Part shown: piece by piece, positions 34,618 to 43,108 of the stretch
How positions within the stretch are numbered: position 1 is the first letter of the stretch
How the letters are laid out: every line of letters begins with the position of its first letter
From: Kitasatospora sp052076145
GTDB lineage: Bacteria; Actinomycetota; Actinomycetes; Streptomycetales; Streptomycetaceae
NCBI RefSeq assembly: GCF_052076145.1
Contig: NZ_CP197246.1
Coordinates: 1,116,001-1,180,000, forward strand
DNA length: 64,000 nt
Direction: 5' to 3'
The notes under the pieces: generated by a model
Databases searched by the model: none
What the model was told of the DNA's origin: nothing
Seen by the model: the letters and a program-made list of their open reading frames with translations, nothing else
Position numbers and translations under genes: made by a program

Positions 34618-35613
34618 ATGACCTCTCGCACCCTGCTCCGCCCGCTGCTCACCCTCGCCACCACCGCCGCCCTGGCGGCGGGCGGCCTCGCCCTCGCCCC
34701 GGTCGGCCAGGCCGCCACCACGGACCCGGTCGGCCTCAACGCCCCGTACGAGTACCTCGGTTGGGGCAACCCGCAGAAGCCGACGGACATCATGGCGGCA
34801 AGCGGCGCCAAGCAGCTGACGCTCGCCTTCATGCTCAGCGACGGCGGCTGCAACCCCAAGTGGGACGGCACCCGGGCGCTGACCGGCGGCAGCGACCAGT
34901 CCGCGATCAACAGCATCCGGGCGGCCGGTGGCGACGTGGTGGTCTCCTTCGGCGGCTGGAGCGGCAACAAGCTGGGCGAGAAGTGCAGTTCGGCGTCCGC
35001 CCTGGCCGGCGCGTACCAGAAGGTGATCGACGCCTACAGGCTCAAGGCGATCGACATAGACATCGAGAACACCGAGGTGGCGAGCGCGACGGTGCGCCAG
35101 CGGGTGGTCAGCGCGCTGAAGACCGTGAAGGCCGCCAACCCCGGCATCAAGGCGTACGTCACCTTCGGCACCACCCCCACCGGCCCGGACTCCAGCGGCA
35201 CCGACCTGGTGAAGAAGGGCGCAGCGACCGGCGTCGCCGTCGACGGCTGGACGATCATGCCGTTCGACTTCGGCAGCCACAGCGGCTCGATGGGCTCGGT
35301 GACCACCAAGGCGGCCGACGGCCTCAAGGGCGTGGTGGCCTCCGCGTACGGCTACGACTCGGCGACCGCCTACCGCCACATCGGGATCTCCTCGATGAAC
35401 GGCGCCACCGACGAGGCCGACGAGTCGGTCTCCACCGCGGACTTCACCACCATGCTCAACTACGCCACCACCCACCACCTGGCCCGGTTCACCTTCTGGG
35501 CCGTCAACCGCGACCGCCCGTGCGGCTCCGGCGAGTCCGCCGGCGACAGCTGCAGCGGGATCGGCCAGTCCGCGTACGCCTTCTCCAAGATCGTCGCCAA
35601 GTACCACGGCTGA
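34618..35613 (+). CDS. Secreted GH18 glycosidase (chitinase-like, catalytic domain only)
   Basis: 331 aa with a clear Sec signal peptide (cleavage near AAT, residue ~32). GH18 barrel: VVSFGGWSG, then AIDIDIENTE with D146, D148 and the catalytic acid E150, IMPFDFGSHSG, and FTFWAVNRDRP near the C-terminus. There is no carbohydrate-binding module, unlike the first chitinase. The related domain in both proteins suggests a chitin or chito-oligosaccharide substrate. The upstream palindrome is of the CsnR (chitosanase) type and not a DasR box, so this enzyme may respond to chitosan-type oligomers. Confidence 0.88.
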   Translation: MTSRTLLRPLLTLATTAALAAGGLALAPVGQAATTDPVGLNAPYEYLGWGNPQKPTDIMAASGAKQLTLAFMLSDGGCNPKWDGTRALTGGSDQSAINSIRAAGGDVVVSFGGWSGNKLGEKCSSASALAGAYQKVIDAYRLKAIDIDIENTEVASATVRQRVVSALKTVKAANPGIKAYVTFGTTPTGPDSSGTDLVKKGAATGVAVDGWTIMPFDFGSHSGSMGSVTTKAADGLKGVVASAYGYDSATAYRHIGISSMNGATDEADESVSTADFTTMLNYATTHHLARFTFWAVNRDRPCGSGESAGDSCSGIGQSAYAFSKIVAKYHG

Positions 35614-35628
35614 CCCGCGCCACCCCGC

Positions 35629-35664
35629 GACCGCAACCCCGACCGCAACCCCGACCGCAACCCC
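35629..35664 (+). repeat. 12-bp tandem repeat x 3
   Basis: Three exact copies of GACCGCAACCCC, 15 bp after the GH18 stop, followed by a partial copy. No hairpin is evident. Non-coding, between the GH18 gene and the DUF2975 operon. Confidence 0.95.
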
Positions 35665-35688
35665 GACCAGGGCCCGACTTGTCGAATA

Positions 35689-35719
35689 TCGATATGCCCC
35701 TGTACCTTCGGCATATCGA
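35689..35719 (+). promoter_or_regulatory. Inverted repeat upstream of DUF2975/XRE operon (probable operator)
   Basis: Perfect 9-bp inverted repeat TCGATATGC (35689-35697) and GCATATCGA (35711-35719), 13-bp spacer. The left arm also lies in a small palindrome ATATCGATAT (35687-35696). It starts 52 bp before the ATG of the DUF2975 gene; the XRE protein encoded second is the probable ligand. Confidence 0.65.
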
Positions 35720-35740
35720 AAGTCGATGGGGAGGGAAGCA

Positions 35741-36325
35741 ATGAACACGCGACTCACGAGGGCTCTGGCCTCGGTGACCTTTGCGCTGGCAGTGCTCAGC
35801 GGGCTGACTTTCGTCGGCACGGCCGGCGCACACCTGCTCGACGACGGGGCAGTCTGCGCGCAGACCGACTTCTGGCGCAACGCCACCCTGGCGGACCAGC
35901 TGTCGGCGGGCACGGGCGTGACGATGTCCAGCACTGCGACACGGCTCTGCCAGGAGAGTCCGTCGGCGGGGCAGCGCGTCGCCGACCTCGGCGGCGAGCT
36001 GCCCTGGCTGCTGTTCGGTGCGCTCGCGCTGCTGCTCTTCTCCCGGCTGCTCAAGGCCGTTCTGCTGCAGGGGCCGTTCACCGACGCGGTGGCGCAGCGG
36101 CTCTCCGTGCTCGGCTGGTTCATCACCGCCGGCACGCCGCTGGCCGCCCTCGTCGTCGGCTGGTCGCAGTCCTGGCTCGTCGGGAGCATGGCGCCGACGG
36201 TAGGCTCCGGGCCGACGCTCTCCGGACCACTGGTGCTCGTCCTCCCCGGCCTCGCCGCGGTGATCATGGGGAAGATCATGCGCGAGGGTGTGCGCATGCG
36301 AGAGGACCTCGAAGGGACCATCTGA
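35741..36325 (+). CDS. DUF2975-family membrane protein (194 aa)
   Basis: ATG 35741 follows GGGAGGGAAGC; an earlier in-frame ATG at 35726 contains the ribosome site. Four hydrophobic helices: near the N-terminus (VTFALAVLSGLTFVGTAGAHL), LPWLLFGALALLLFSRLL, LSVLGWFITAGTPLAALVVGW and LVLVLPGLAAVIMGKIM. This layout and the following XRE gene fit the DUF2975/HTH pairs found widely in bacteria; the role is unknown but these are often suggested to be membrane-signal/regulator pairs. It overlaps the next gene by one base (TGATG). Confidence 0.8.
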   Translation: MNTRLTRALASVTFALAVLSGLTFVGTAGAHLLDDGAVCAQTDFWRNATLADQLSAGTGVTMSSTATRLCQESPSAGQRVADLGGELPWLLFGALALLLFSRLLKAVLLQGPFTDAVAQRLSVLGWFITAGTPLAALVVGWSQSWLVGSMAPTVGSGPTLSGPLVLVLPGLAAVIMGKIMREGVRMREDLEGTI

Positions 36326-36558
36326 TGCCCGAAGAGGAACCGCACGCGATCCGGGTCCACCTCGACCGCCTGCTCGCCGAGCGCGGCATGACACTGACCG
36401 AGCTGTCCGCTCAGGTGGGCATCACCGTCGTCAACCTCTCCGTGCTCAAGAACGACCGGGCCAAGGCCATCCGCTTCTCGACGCTGTCGAGGATCTGCGA
36501 GGTCCTGCAGTGCCAGCCGGGAGACGTGATCACCCACGACCCCGGCGAACCTGCCTGA
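36325..36558 (+). CDS. XRE-family HTH regulator (77 aa)
   Basis: A single Cro/C1-type helix-turn-helix: RLLAERGMTLTELSAQVGITVVNLSVLKNDRAKAIRFSTLSRICEVLQCQPGDVI, similar to the YozG-type regulators paired with DUF2975 proteins. ATG 36325 shares one base with the preceding stop. It likely autoregulates through the inverted repeat at 35689-35719. Confidence 0.88.
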   Translation: MPEEEPHAIRVHLDRLLAERGMTLTELSAQVGITVVNLSVLKNDRAKAIRFSTLSRICEVLQCQPGDVITHDPGEPA

Positions 36559-36586
36559 GGGCTACCCCCGGGGCTGCCGCTCGGGG

Positions 36587-36910
36587 CTACCGCTTGGCCG
36601 CGAGGGCTGCTTCGGCGAGGTTGTCCCAGTGGGCGGCCGAGGCGTGCGGCACACAGACCCAGTCCTTCATCGGGCGGCCACCGGCCGGGTCGAAGAGGTG
36701 GGCACCCGGGAGGCGCATCGCCTCCTCGAAGGCCGGGGCGTCGCGGCCCAGGCGGCAGACCAGCTCGCCCTGGTGGAGGCCCGCGAAGGCCTTTCCGGCC
36801 GGGTCCTTGAGGCAGGGCATGCCGAACATCTGTGACCGCCGGGCGCCGCGCGGCGCCAGCTCCTCGGCGATCTCCTCGTAGCGGGCGGCCGCGTCCGTGT
36901 TCTCCGTCAT
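36587..36910 (-). CDS. TfoX N-terminal-domain-like small protein (107 aa)
   Basis: Complete at 107 residues. The pattern RYEEIAEELAPRGARRSQMFGMPCLKDPAGKAFAGL followed by LVCRLGRDAPAFEEAM and RPMKDWVCVP is the TfoX_N-like family: single-domain proteins related to the N-terminus of the competence regulator TfoX. Function unknown in actinobacteria. Opposite in strand to its neighbours. Confidence 0.75.
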   Translation of the reverse strand: MTENTDAAARYEEIAEELAPRGARRSQMFGMPCLKDPAGKAFAGLHQGELVCRLGRDAPAFEEAMRLPGAHLFDPAGGRPMKDWVCVPHASAAHWDNLAEAALAAKR

Positions 36911-37021
36911 GGGGCCATCCTGCCGTCCGGCCGGGGCCGCCGCCGGGCGCCACGACCGGCCGGATCTGTCGGCGAATCAAATGAGTGGTGTCACAGCGGC
37001 GTTGGCGGGAACCATGGACTC

Positions 37022-37390
37022 ATGAGACTTCCGAAGCCACTGCACATCTTCAACGAGGGGCTGGCCTTCATCCTGGAGGTCGCCGCCCTGGCCGCGCTCT
37101 GCTGGTGGGGCTTCAGCACCGGCAGCAACGTGGGCGTCCACCTGCTGCTGGGGCTCGGCACGCCGGTGCTGGCGGCGGTGGTCTGGGGGATGTTCGCCGC
37201 ACCCAAGGCCCGCTTCCAGGTGCCGCTGTCGGGTGTCCTGACGGTCAAGTTCCTGGTGTTCGCGAGCGCCACCGTCGGCCTCTGGGTGATCGACCGGCAC
37301 ACGCTGTCCCTGGTCTTCGGGGTGGTTGCCCTGATCAACACGGCGGTCGCGACCACCGACCGTCAGGCGCTGGTGAACCAGCGGTTCTGA
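37022..37390 (+). CDS. YrdB-family (DUF2568) membrane protein (122 aa)
   Basis: Four hydrophobic helices with the family motif FILEVAALAALCWWGFSTGSNVGVHLLLGLGTPVLAAVVWGMFAAPKA, typical of YrdB/DUF2568. Function unknown. Complete, starting at ATG 37022. Confidence 0.85.
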   Translation: MRLPKPLHIFNEGLAFILEVAALAALCWWGFSTGSNVGVHLLLGLGTPVLAAVVWGMFAAPKARFQVPLSGVLTVKFLVFASATVGLWVIDRHTLSLVFGVVALINTAVATTDRQALVNQRF

Positions 37391-37412
37391 GCCCCGCGCC
37401 CCGCCCTCCCCA

Positions 37413-37436
37413 CGGCACGACGAACGGCACGACGAA
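37413..37436 (+). repeat. 12-bp direct repeat x 2
   Basis: CGGCACGACGAA at 37413-37424 and 37425-37436, followed by a partial third copy (CGGCGAA). Non-coding, just after the YrdB gene. Confidence 0.8.
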
Positions 37437-37535
37437 CGGCGAAACGCAGAGGCGCAGCCCGGCCACGATCGGTTAGAGTCGCGCGTCTGCCGAACAGCTG
37501 TGTGCGGTGGCCACGCACCCTGGGAGGGGATCTCG

Positions 37536-38873
37536 ATGCCGTCGGACGAGGACGCGGACGGGCAGGGCGGGCAGCCCGGCCCCGCGCCGGCCTTCAGCCT
37601 GGACAAGCCCGCCGTGGCGCCGCAGCCGGCCTCCGACGACCCGTGGGCCGTCCGCACCCCGCCCCCCGGCGGCGAGCAGCTCGGCGCCGTGCCCGCCGAC
37701 TCGATACCCGCCGGGTACCCGGCCCCCGGCGGATACCCGGTGGCCCCGGGCTACCCGCAGCCGGCCGGGTACCCGTACTGGCAGGCGCCGCCCGGTCCGC
37801 CCACCGGCTACAACGGGTACGCCATCACCTCGCTCGTCACCGGCCTGCTCGGCATCGCCTGCTTCCTGTGGGTCGCCGCCATCGCCTTCGGCATCGCCGC
37901 GCTCCGGCAGATCCCGCAGCGCAACCAGAAGGGCCGGGGCATGGCGATCGCCGGCATCGTGGCAGGCGTGGTCTGGCCGGTGGTAGGCGTGGTGCTCACC
38001 GCCGGCCTGCTGATCGCCCACCCGGGCACCGGCTCCCACCGGTTCGACCCGCTCGGGCCGGCCGGCGGCCCCGCCGGGTCGGTCAGTGTCTTCGAGCTCA
38101 GGCCGGGTGACTGCTTCGACCGGCTCGACCACGACCCGACCAGCGTCACCCAGGTGACCACGCAGCCCTGCTCGCTCGCGCACGACGGCGAGGTCTTCGG
38201 CTCGGCCGCGATCGGCTCCGTCGGCTACCCCGGGAAGGCCGAGCTGATCAAGCAGGCCGACAAGGGCTGCGCCGACCTCGTCGACTCGTACGCGATGGAC
38301 CGCGAGGCGCTGCCCGACAGCGTCGACCTGCACTTCTTCTACCCGGACGAGACGAGCTGGAAGCAGCTGGACGTCCACACGGCGACCTGCATCTTCGTCA
38401 GCGGCGACGCCCGGCTGACGGGCAGTCTCCGGCGGGACGGATCGACGCTGACCGGCGAGCAGCTGGCCTACCTCCAGGCGCTGCACCACGTGGAGATCGC
38501 ACTCGACAAGCAGCCGGACGGGCGGGTCTCCGACCATCCGCAGGCGTACCGCGCCTGGGCGGAGCTGGTCGCCGACGGGCTCGCCGAGGAGATCCGGCAG
38601 CTGTCGGAGGCGAGCTGGAGCCACGGCTCGGCCGATCCGGTCGCGGGCCTGCTGGCGGACCTGCGGCAGTCCCTGCCGCACTGGCAGTCGGCCTACCGCT
38701 CCACCGACAACGCCACTCTGATCGCCGAGATCGGTGAGGCGATCGACCACCCGGACGACGCCCTCACCAAGGCCGTCCGCGCGGGCCTGGGCCTTCCTCC
38801 GGCCGTCACCACCCACACCGTCCGGCCGGCCGACCCGAGCGGCAGCCCGAGCTCCGAGGCCAAGCCGGTCTGA
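37536..38873 (+). CDS. DUF4190 / septum-formation-domain membrane protein (445 aa)
   Basis: ATG 37536 preceded by GGGAGGGG. A Pro/Gly/Tyr-rich cytoplasmic N-terminus (repeats like YPAPGGYPVAPGYPQPAGYPYW) is followed by two helices with the DUF4190 pattern (YAITSLVTGLLGIACFLWVAAIAFGIAAL... KGRGMAIAGIVAGVVWPVVGVVL). Then an extracellular domain (VFELRPGDCFDRL, TTQPCSLAHDGEVFG, LIKQADKGC) resembles the septum-formation family. The C-terminal ~130 residues are unassigned. Localisation: membrane with external domain. Function inferred only from domain names. Confidence 0.75.
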   Translation: MPSDEDADGQGGQPGPAPAFSLDKPAVAPQPASDDPWAVRTPPPGGEQLGAVPADSIPAGYPAPGGYPVAPGYPQPAGYPYWQAPPGPPTGYNGYAITSLVTGLLGIACFLWVAAIAFGIAALRQIPQRNQKGRGMAIAGIVAGVVWPVVGVVLTAGLLIAHPGTGSHRFDPLGPAGGPAGSVSVFELRPGDCFDRLDHDPTSVTQVTTQPCSLAHDGEVFGSAAIGSVGYPGKAELIKQADKGCADLVDSYAMDREALPDSVDLHFFYPDETSWKQLDVHTATCIFVSGDARLTGSLRRDGSTLTGEQLAYLQALHHVEIALDKQPDGRVSDHPQAYRAWAELVADGLAEEIRQLSEASWSHGSADPVAGLLADLRQSLPHWQSAYRSTDNATLIAEIGEAIDHPDDALTKAVRAGLGLPPAVTTHTVRPADPSGSPSSEAKPV

Positions 38874-38953
38874 CCTCCGGGCACCCGGCCGGCCCAGGGC
38901 GGGAATAGCCGTGACGGCTGCGCGGCTCTGGTGCTCAGGAGGTGCGACCGATC

Positions 38954-40357
38954 ATGAGCGACGAGCAGGAGTACCGGGTCGAGCACGACTCGATGGGCGA
39001 GGTGCGGGTGCCCGTCCGGGCGAAGTGGCAGGCCCAGACGCAGCGGGCCGTGCAGAACTTCCCCGTCTCGGGGCAGCGGCTGGAGCCCGCCCACATCGCG
39101 GCGCTGGCCCGGATCAAGGCAGCGGCCGCGGTGGTCAACGGCCGGCTCGGGGTGCTGGACGCGGAGACCGCGGAGGCCATCCGGTCGGCGGCCGAGGAGG
39201 TCGCGGCGGGCCGTTGGGACGAGGAGTTCCCGGTCGACGTCTTCCAGACCGGCTCGGGCACCTCGTCCAACATGAACGCCAACGAGGTGATCGCGACGCT
39301 CGCCACCGAGCGGCTCGGCCGCCCGGTGCACCCGAACGATCACGTCAACGCGAGCCAGTCCTCGAACGACGTCTTCCCCTCCTCGATCCACATCGCCGCC
39401 ACGGCGGCCGTCACGGGTGAACTCGTCCCGGCGCTGGAGCACCTCGCCGAGGCGCTGGAGGCCAAGGCGGCGGAGTTCGCCGAGGTGGTGAAGTCGGGGC
39501 GTACGCACCTGATGGACGCCACGCCCGTCACGCTCGGGCAGGAGTTCGGCGGGTACGCGGCGCAGGTCCGGTACGGCGTCGAGCGGCTGCGGAGCACGCT
39601 GCCCCGGGTCGCCGAGCTGCCGCTGGGCGGCACCGCCGTCGGCACCGGCATCAACACCCCGCCCGGCTTCTCCGCCGCCGTGATCGCCGAGGTCGCGGCG
39701 ACGACGGGCCTGCCGCTGACCGAGGCTCGGGACCACTTCGAGGCGCAGGGCGCCCGGGACGGCCTGGTGGAGCTGAGCGGGCAGCTGCGCACCGTCGCGG
39801 TCGGCTTCACGAAGATCGCCAACGACCTGCGCTGGATGGGCTCCGGCCCCCGCACCGGCCTCGGCGAGATCAACCTGCCGGATCTCCAGCCCGGCTCCTC
39901 GATCATGCCCGGCAAGGTCAACCCGGTGCTGCCGGAGGTTGTCCTGATGGTCGCCGCCCAGGTCGTCGGCAACGACGCGACGGTGACCCTCGCGGGGGCG
40001 AGCGGCAACTTCGAGCTCAACGTGATGCTGCCGGTGATCGCGCGCAACGTGCTGGAGTCCGTCCGCCTGCTCGCCGCCGCCGCCCGGCTGCTGGCCGACC
40101 GCACGGTCGACGGCATCACCGCCAACGTGGAGCGGGCCCGCGAGTACGCCGAGTCCTCGCCCTCCGTCGTCACCCCACTGAACCGGTTCATCGGCTACGA
40201 GGAGGCCGCGACGGTGGCGAAGCAGGCACTGGCCGAGCGGAAGACCATCCGGCAGGTGGTGCTGGAGCGCGGGTACCTGGACCAAGGCCTGCTGACAGCG
40301 GCCCAGTTGGACGACGCACTCGACGTCCTGCGGATGACGCGGCCTCAGAAGGGGTAG
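38954..40357 (+). CDS. fumC: Fumarate hydratase class II
   Basis: 467 aa, ATG 38954. Class II fumarase/aspartase fold: TGSGTSSNMNANEVIA, HPNDHVNASQSSNDVFP, GRTHLMDATPVTLGQEF and the signature GSSIMPGKVNP near residue 315. It catalyses reversible hydration of fumarate to L-malate in the TCA cycle. Preceded by the DUF4190 gene with a short gap and followed by the convergent SPW gene. Confidence 0.95.
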   Translation: MSDEQEYRVEHDSMGEVRVPVRAKWQAQTQRAVQNFPVSGQRLEPAHIAALARIKAAAAVVNGRLGVLDAETAEAIRSAAEEVAAGRWDEEFPVDVFQTGSGTSSNMNANEVIATLATERLGRPVHPNDHVNASQSSNDVFPSSIHIAATAAVTGELVPALEHLAEALEAKAAEFAEVVKSGRTHLMDATPVTLGQEFGGYAAQVRYGVERLRSTLPRVAELPLGGTAVGTGINTPPGFSAAVIAEVAATTGLPLTEARDHFEAQGARDGLVELSGQLRTVAVGFTKIANDLRWMGSGPRTGLGEINLPDLQPGSSIMPGKVNPVLPEVVLMVAAQVVGNDATVTLAGASGNFELNVMLPVIARNVLESVRLLAAAARLLADRTVDGITANVERAREYAESSPSVVTPLNRFIGYEEAATVAKQALAERKTIRQVVLERGYLDQGLLTAAQLDDALDVLRMTRPQKG

Positions 40358-40385
40358 CGCCTGTCTTCCGCTCGGCCCGGAGCGG

Positions 40386-40838
40386 CTATCCGCCCGCCCG
40401 GGAGCGACGGAGGCCGGCCATCGTCATCGTCATCCCGACGGCGGCCATGGCGAGGCAGACCATCACTCCGCCGGTGATCGTGTTCGTCAGGATGGTCCGC
40501 CGCACGTGCGCTCCGCCGTTGATGGCCCACGGAGCGATGACGGTCCAGGCGCCGATCAGCGTGGCAGCCCAGGCCCGAGCGTGGGTGCGCTCGTAGGCGG
40601 AGCCGTACCCGGCCATCAGGACGGTGTAGGCGAGACCGAGGATCAGGTTGCAGACGGTCAGGGTGGAGAAGGCGGTGTAGCCGACCACCCAGGGTGAGAC
40701 AGCCAGGAAGAGACCGGCGCTGATGGCCAGCGCCTCGACGGCCTGCGCCCGCGGTGTTGACACCGCTCGCTCGGCCCGGTCACGCAGTTCGATGATGTCC
40801 GGGTGGTGCTCCATGCTCATCGGAAGCTGGGTCGACAC
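40386..40838 (-). CDS. SPW-repeat membrane protein (150 aa)
   Basis: Start at GTG 40838, seven bases after GGAGG, rather than the first GTG 40847, which is too close to it. Two copies of the SPW motif (LFLAVSPWVVGY and IAPWAING), each in a hydrophobic repeat, define the family; four membrane helices are expected. Function unknown. Convergent with fumarase. Confidence 0.8.
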   Translation of the reverse strand: MSTQLPMSMEHHPDIIELRDRAERAVSTPRAQAVEALAISAGLFLAVSPWVVGYTAFSTLTVCNLILGLAYTVLMAGYGSAYERTHARAWAATLIGAWTVIAPWAINGGAHVRRTILTNTITGGVMVCLAMAAVGMTMTMAGLRRSRAGG

Positions 40839-40955
40839 CGGGACCACCTCCTCAACCTCAGTAACGTGGCAGGCGCATGCCCACTACCCATTCTGTGCCA
40901 TAAATAACACTTCGTCCCCTTTTGTGGCACGGGTTTGCGCGGAGCCTCGGGTCCG

Positions 40956-42005
40956 TCAGGGCGCGGCCACCCGCAGGGTCGAGCCGGAGCCCAGGAAGCA
41001 GCCCAGCTCGGCCGCCTCCGCCGCCAGCGCGGACCGCACCGGAGCGGGGAGCGGGGCGAACGGCTCGACCACCAGCTCGGCGCCCGCCCGCCGCCAGGTG
41101 CCCAGCACCCGCCCGTCCGCCACCACGGCGGGCCGGATCTGCCCGCCCCCGGCGTTGATCCGCTTGGCGAACCGCTGGTCCAGCATCAGCGCCCGGTCGC
41201 GGTAGCCGAGCAGGTAGCCGTCGTACGCACCGAGCAGCCGGACCAGCGGCGGTCCGGGCGGAGGCTCCGCCGCACCCGCCGTGCCCGCCGCGACGTACTG
41301 GCCGGGCGCGACCTCCCGCAGCGCGGCCCGCTCGAACTCCCGGCGCGCCCGCGTCAGCGGCAGTGCCGACCACCCCGCGAAGTCCTCCGGCCCGGCCGGG
41401 CCGAACGCGGCGACGTACCGCTCCACCAGCTCCCCGAGCTCCATAGGCTCCGCCGCGCCCGGCCCGGTCAGCACGTACCCGGGCTCGCGCGGGCCCACGT
41501 CCGCACCCCGGTGGAGCAGGCCCCGGGCCGCCGCGAGCATCACCAGGTGCGCCGGGGCCTGCCCCTTCGGGTCGACCCCGGCGCCGCGCTCGTTCAGCTC
41601 CGCGATCAGCTGCGCGCGGCCGAGCGGCCCGTCCGCGAGCACCTCCGGCAGCGCCGCCAGAGCCCGGCGGCAGACCTCCTCCGTCAGCCCGAGTTGCCGC
41701 CTCCGGCCCGCGTACGCCGCCGCGTTGCGCTCCCCGAACAGCGCCACCATCGGCCGCAGGTCCGCCGCCGCGACGAGGTGCAGCGTGCCGCGCATCAGCC
41801 AGCTGCTCACCGCCTCCCCCGCCGCAGCCGCCCGCCCCACCGCCTCCTCGTCCCGCAGCCCGCGCGCCCGCAGCCCCAGCCGCACCGCCCCCGCGTCCTG
41901 CGCCTGCACCCCGACCACCCGCCGGGCGATCTCCGCCACCCCGCCCCCGGACGGCCCGAACTGCGCGTGCATCCGCCACCGAAGGATCTCCGCATCACCA
42001 GTCAC
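40956..42005 (-). CDS. Winged-helix DNA-binding domain (HTH_42-like) protein, 349 aa
   Basis: GTG 42005 was chosen because AAGGTGG precedes it. The N-terminus (RWRMHAQFGPSGGGVAEIARRVVGVQAQDAGAVRLGLRAR) and later SWLMRGTLHLV, RGLLHRG, LLGAYDGYLLGYRDR and GQIRPAVVADGRVLGTWRR match the actinobacterial winged-helix family related to AlkX-type DNA glycosylases. Whether it repairs DNA or only binds it is not evident here. Length and order of motifs are normal. It is transcribed away from the inverted-repeat island. Confidence 0.75.
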   Translation of the reverse strand: MTGDAEILRWRMHAQFGPSGGGVAEIARRVVGVQAQDAGAVRLGLRARGLRDEEAVGRAAAAGEAVSSWLMRGTLHLVAAADLRPMVALFGERNAAAYAGRRRQLGLTEEVCRRALAALPEVLADGPLGRAQLIAELNERGAGVDPKGQAPAHLVMLAAARGLLHRGADVGPREPGYVLTGPGAAEPMELGELVERYVAAFGPAGPEDFAGWSALPLTRARREFERAALREVAPGQYVAAGTAGAAEPPPGPPLVRLLGAYDGYLLGYRDRALMLDQRFAKRINAGGGQIRPAVVADGRVLGTWRRAGAELVVEPFAPLPAPVRSALAAEAAELGCFLGSGSTLRVAAP

Positions 42006-42054
42006 GGCACCACCTTGCCGCACAGGGCCGCCCGAGGCCGTCCGTGTTGTGACT

Positions 42055-42092
42055 GTCGGCGATAGTTGGCGGTTGTCAGCGATAGTTGGCGA
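42055..42092 (+). repeat. 18-bp repeat, two copies (left flank of island)
   Basis: GTCGGCGATAGTTGGCGG (42055-42072) and GTCAGCGATAGTTGGCGA (42075-42092), period 20 bp. The reverse complement of this motif occurs three times at 43834-43928, so the two gene-bearing kilobases between are flanked by inverted copies. A separate perfect palindrome CTGTCAGTGACAG sits at 42108-42120, close to the first gene. Confidence 0.9.
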
Positions 42093-42142
42093 TCAGGGTT
42101 CCCGTCGCTGTCAGTGACAGTCCGCCTTGGTTGAATCAGCGG

Positions 42143-43012
42143 ATGAGTGAAACCTCTGTCGACCTGGGAGTCGTCACCGCGCCATCCGGTGTGCTGGTCC
42201 TGGGCATGGCTGGCTGGATCGATCACTGGTCCGAGCTCGGCGACCCGTTGTCCGTGCGGGCACTGGCCGCGGCGAAGCAAGGTGGCGGCCACCTGCACGA
42301 GCCTGCGGACGGCCCGAGCCGGGATTGGTCCTGCGAGGCGGTCGCGGTGCCGGCCGCTGCCGACCGGCCGCTGAAGGTGCGCGCCGAAACGGGGGAGTCG
42401 TACGACGGGCCGGTCGTCACGGTCCTGGAGGTCGACCTCGGCGTGCCCTGGCCGGGCGACCCCGACGGAGAGCCGATCCGACTCGGTGACCTGCCGATCG
42501 ACCGGTGCGGCATGGTCCTCGGGGACGCCCGCGCCCTCGACTCGTTCGTCGGGCTGCCGGGTGAGTCGATAGACGGACTCGCCGACGTCACGTACTGGGG
42601 GAAGTACGAGGACGAGGCCCACGCCCGCTTCGGCGGCGAACGGACACCCCAGTACGAGGTCGAGGGGCCCTACGGGCGCCTCGACCTCCCCCTACGCGAA
42701 GCCCACGAGTTCGCCAGTCAGCTCCAGAGCTGGTTGGCGGATGGGCCCCGAATCGGCCTGGTGGTCTCCGTGGACGCGCACACCCACTTCCACCTCCTCG
42801 ACCGGGCCGGCCAGACTCACCCCCTGCTCGCCGGACAGATTGAGATCGGCGGATGTCAGGTCCTGGGCCTGGGCTGGGATCCCGGCGACCACTCCATGCG
42901 CCACCACGGCGAACGAGCCTGGAATCAGGTCTACGCAGTCACTCTCGAACAGCGCGGCACCACCACCCTGCTGCGTTGGACGATTCCCGCAGAAGGAGAA
43001 GAACCCGAGTAG
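42143..43012 (+). CDS. Hypothetical protein (289 aa), no recognised domain
   Basis: ATG 42143, with the 13-bp palindrome CTGTCAGTGACAG 22 bp upstream. The protein is acidic, rich in Gly/Trp, with segments such as LGMAGWIDHWSELGD, SRDWSCEAVAV, SQLQSWLADGPRIGLVVSVDAHTHFH and GCQVLGLGWDPGDHSMRHHGERAWNQVYAV. No signal peptide, helix-turn-helix or nuclease motif was seen. It lies in the same small island as an SMI1/KNR4 protein, so an immunity or toxin-antidote role is a guess only. Confidence 0.65.
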   Translation: MSETSVDLGVVTAPSGVLVLGMAGWIDHWSELGDPLSVRALAAAKQGGGHLHEPADGPSRDWSCEAVAVPAAADRPLKVRAETGESYDGPVVTVLEVDLGVPWPGDPDGEPIRLGDLPIDRCGMVLGDARALDSFVGLPGESIDGLADVTYWGKYEDEAHARFGGERTPQYEVEGPYGRLDLPLREAHEFASQLQSWLADGPRIGLVVSVDAHTHFHLLDRAGQTHPLLAGQIEIGGCQVLGLGWDPGDHSMRHHGERAWNQVYAVTLEQRGTTTLLRWTIPAEGEEPE

Positions 43013-43108
43013 ACAGCTCGGGTGCCAGGACACTGCGGGGCTGGGCCCTACTGCCTCCGGTGTCACCGGAAACGGATAGCCTCCGGCAAGAAGGGGCGGC
43101 TGACAGGC

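Noticed and set aside
41797..42010. Additional minus-strand gene starting near 41998 or 42023 within the winged-helix gene
   Set aside because: Alternative frames inside the same gene; the GTG 42005 frame carries the conserved family motifs.
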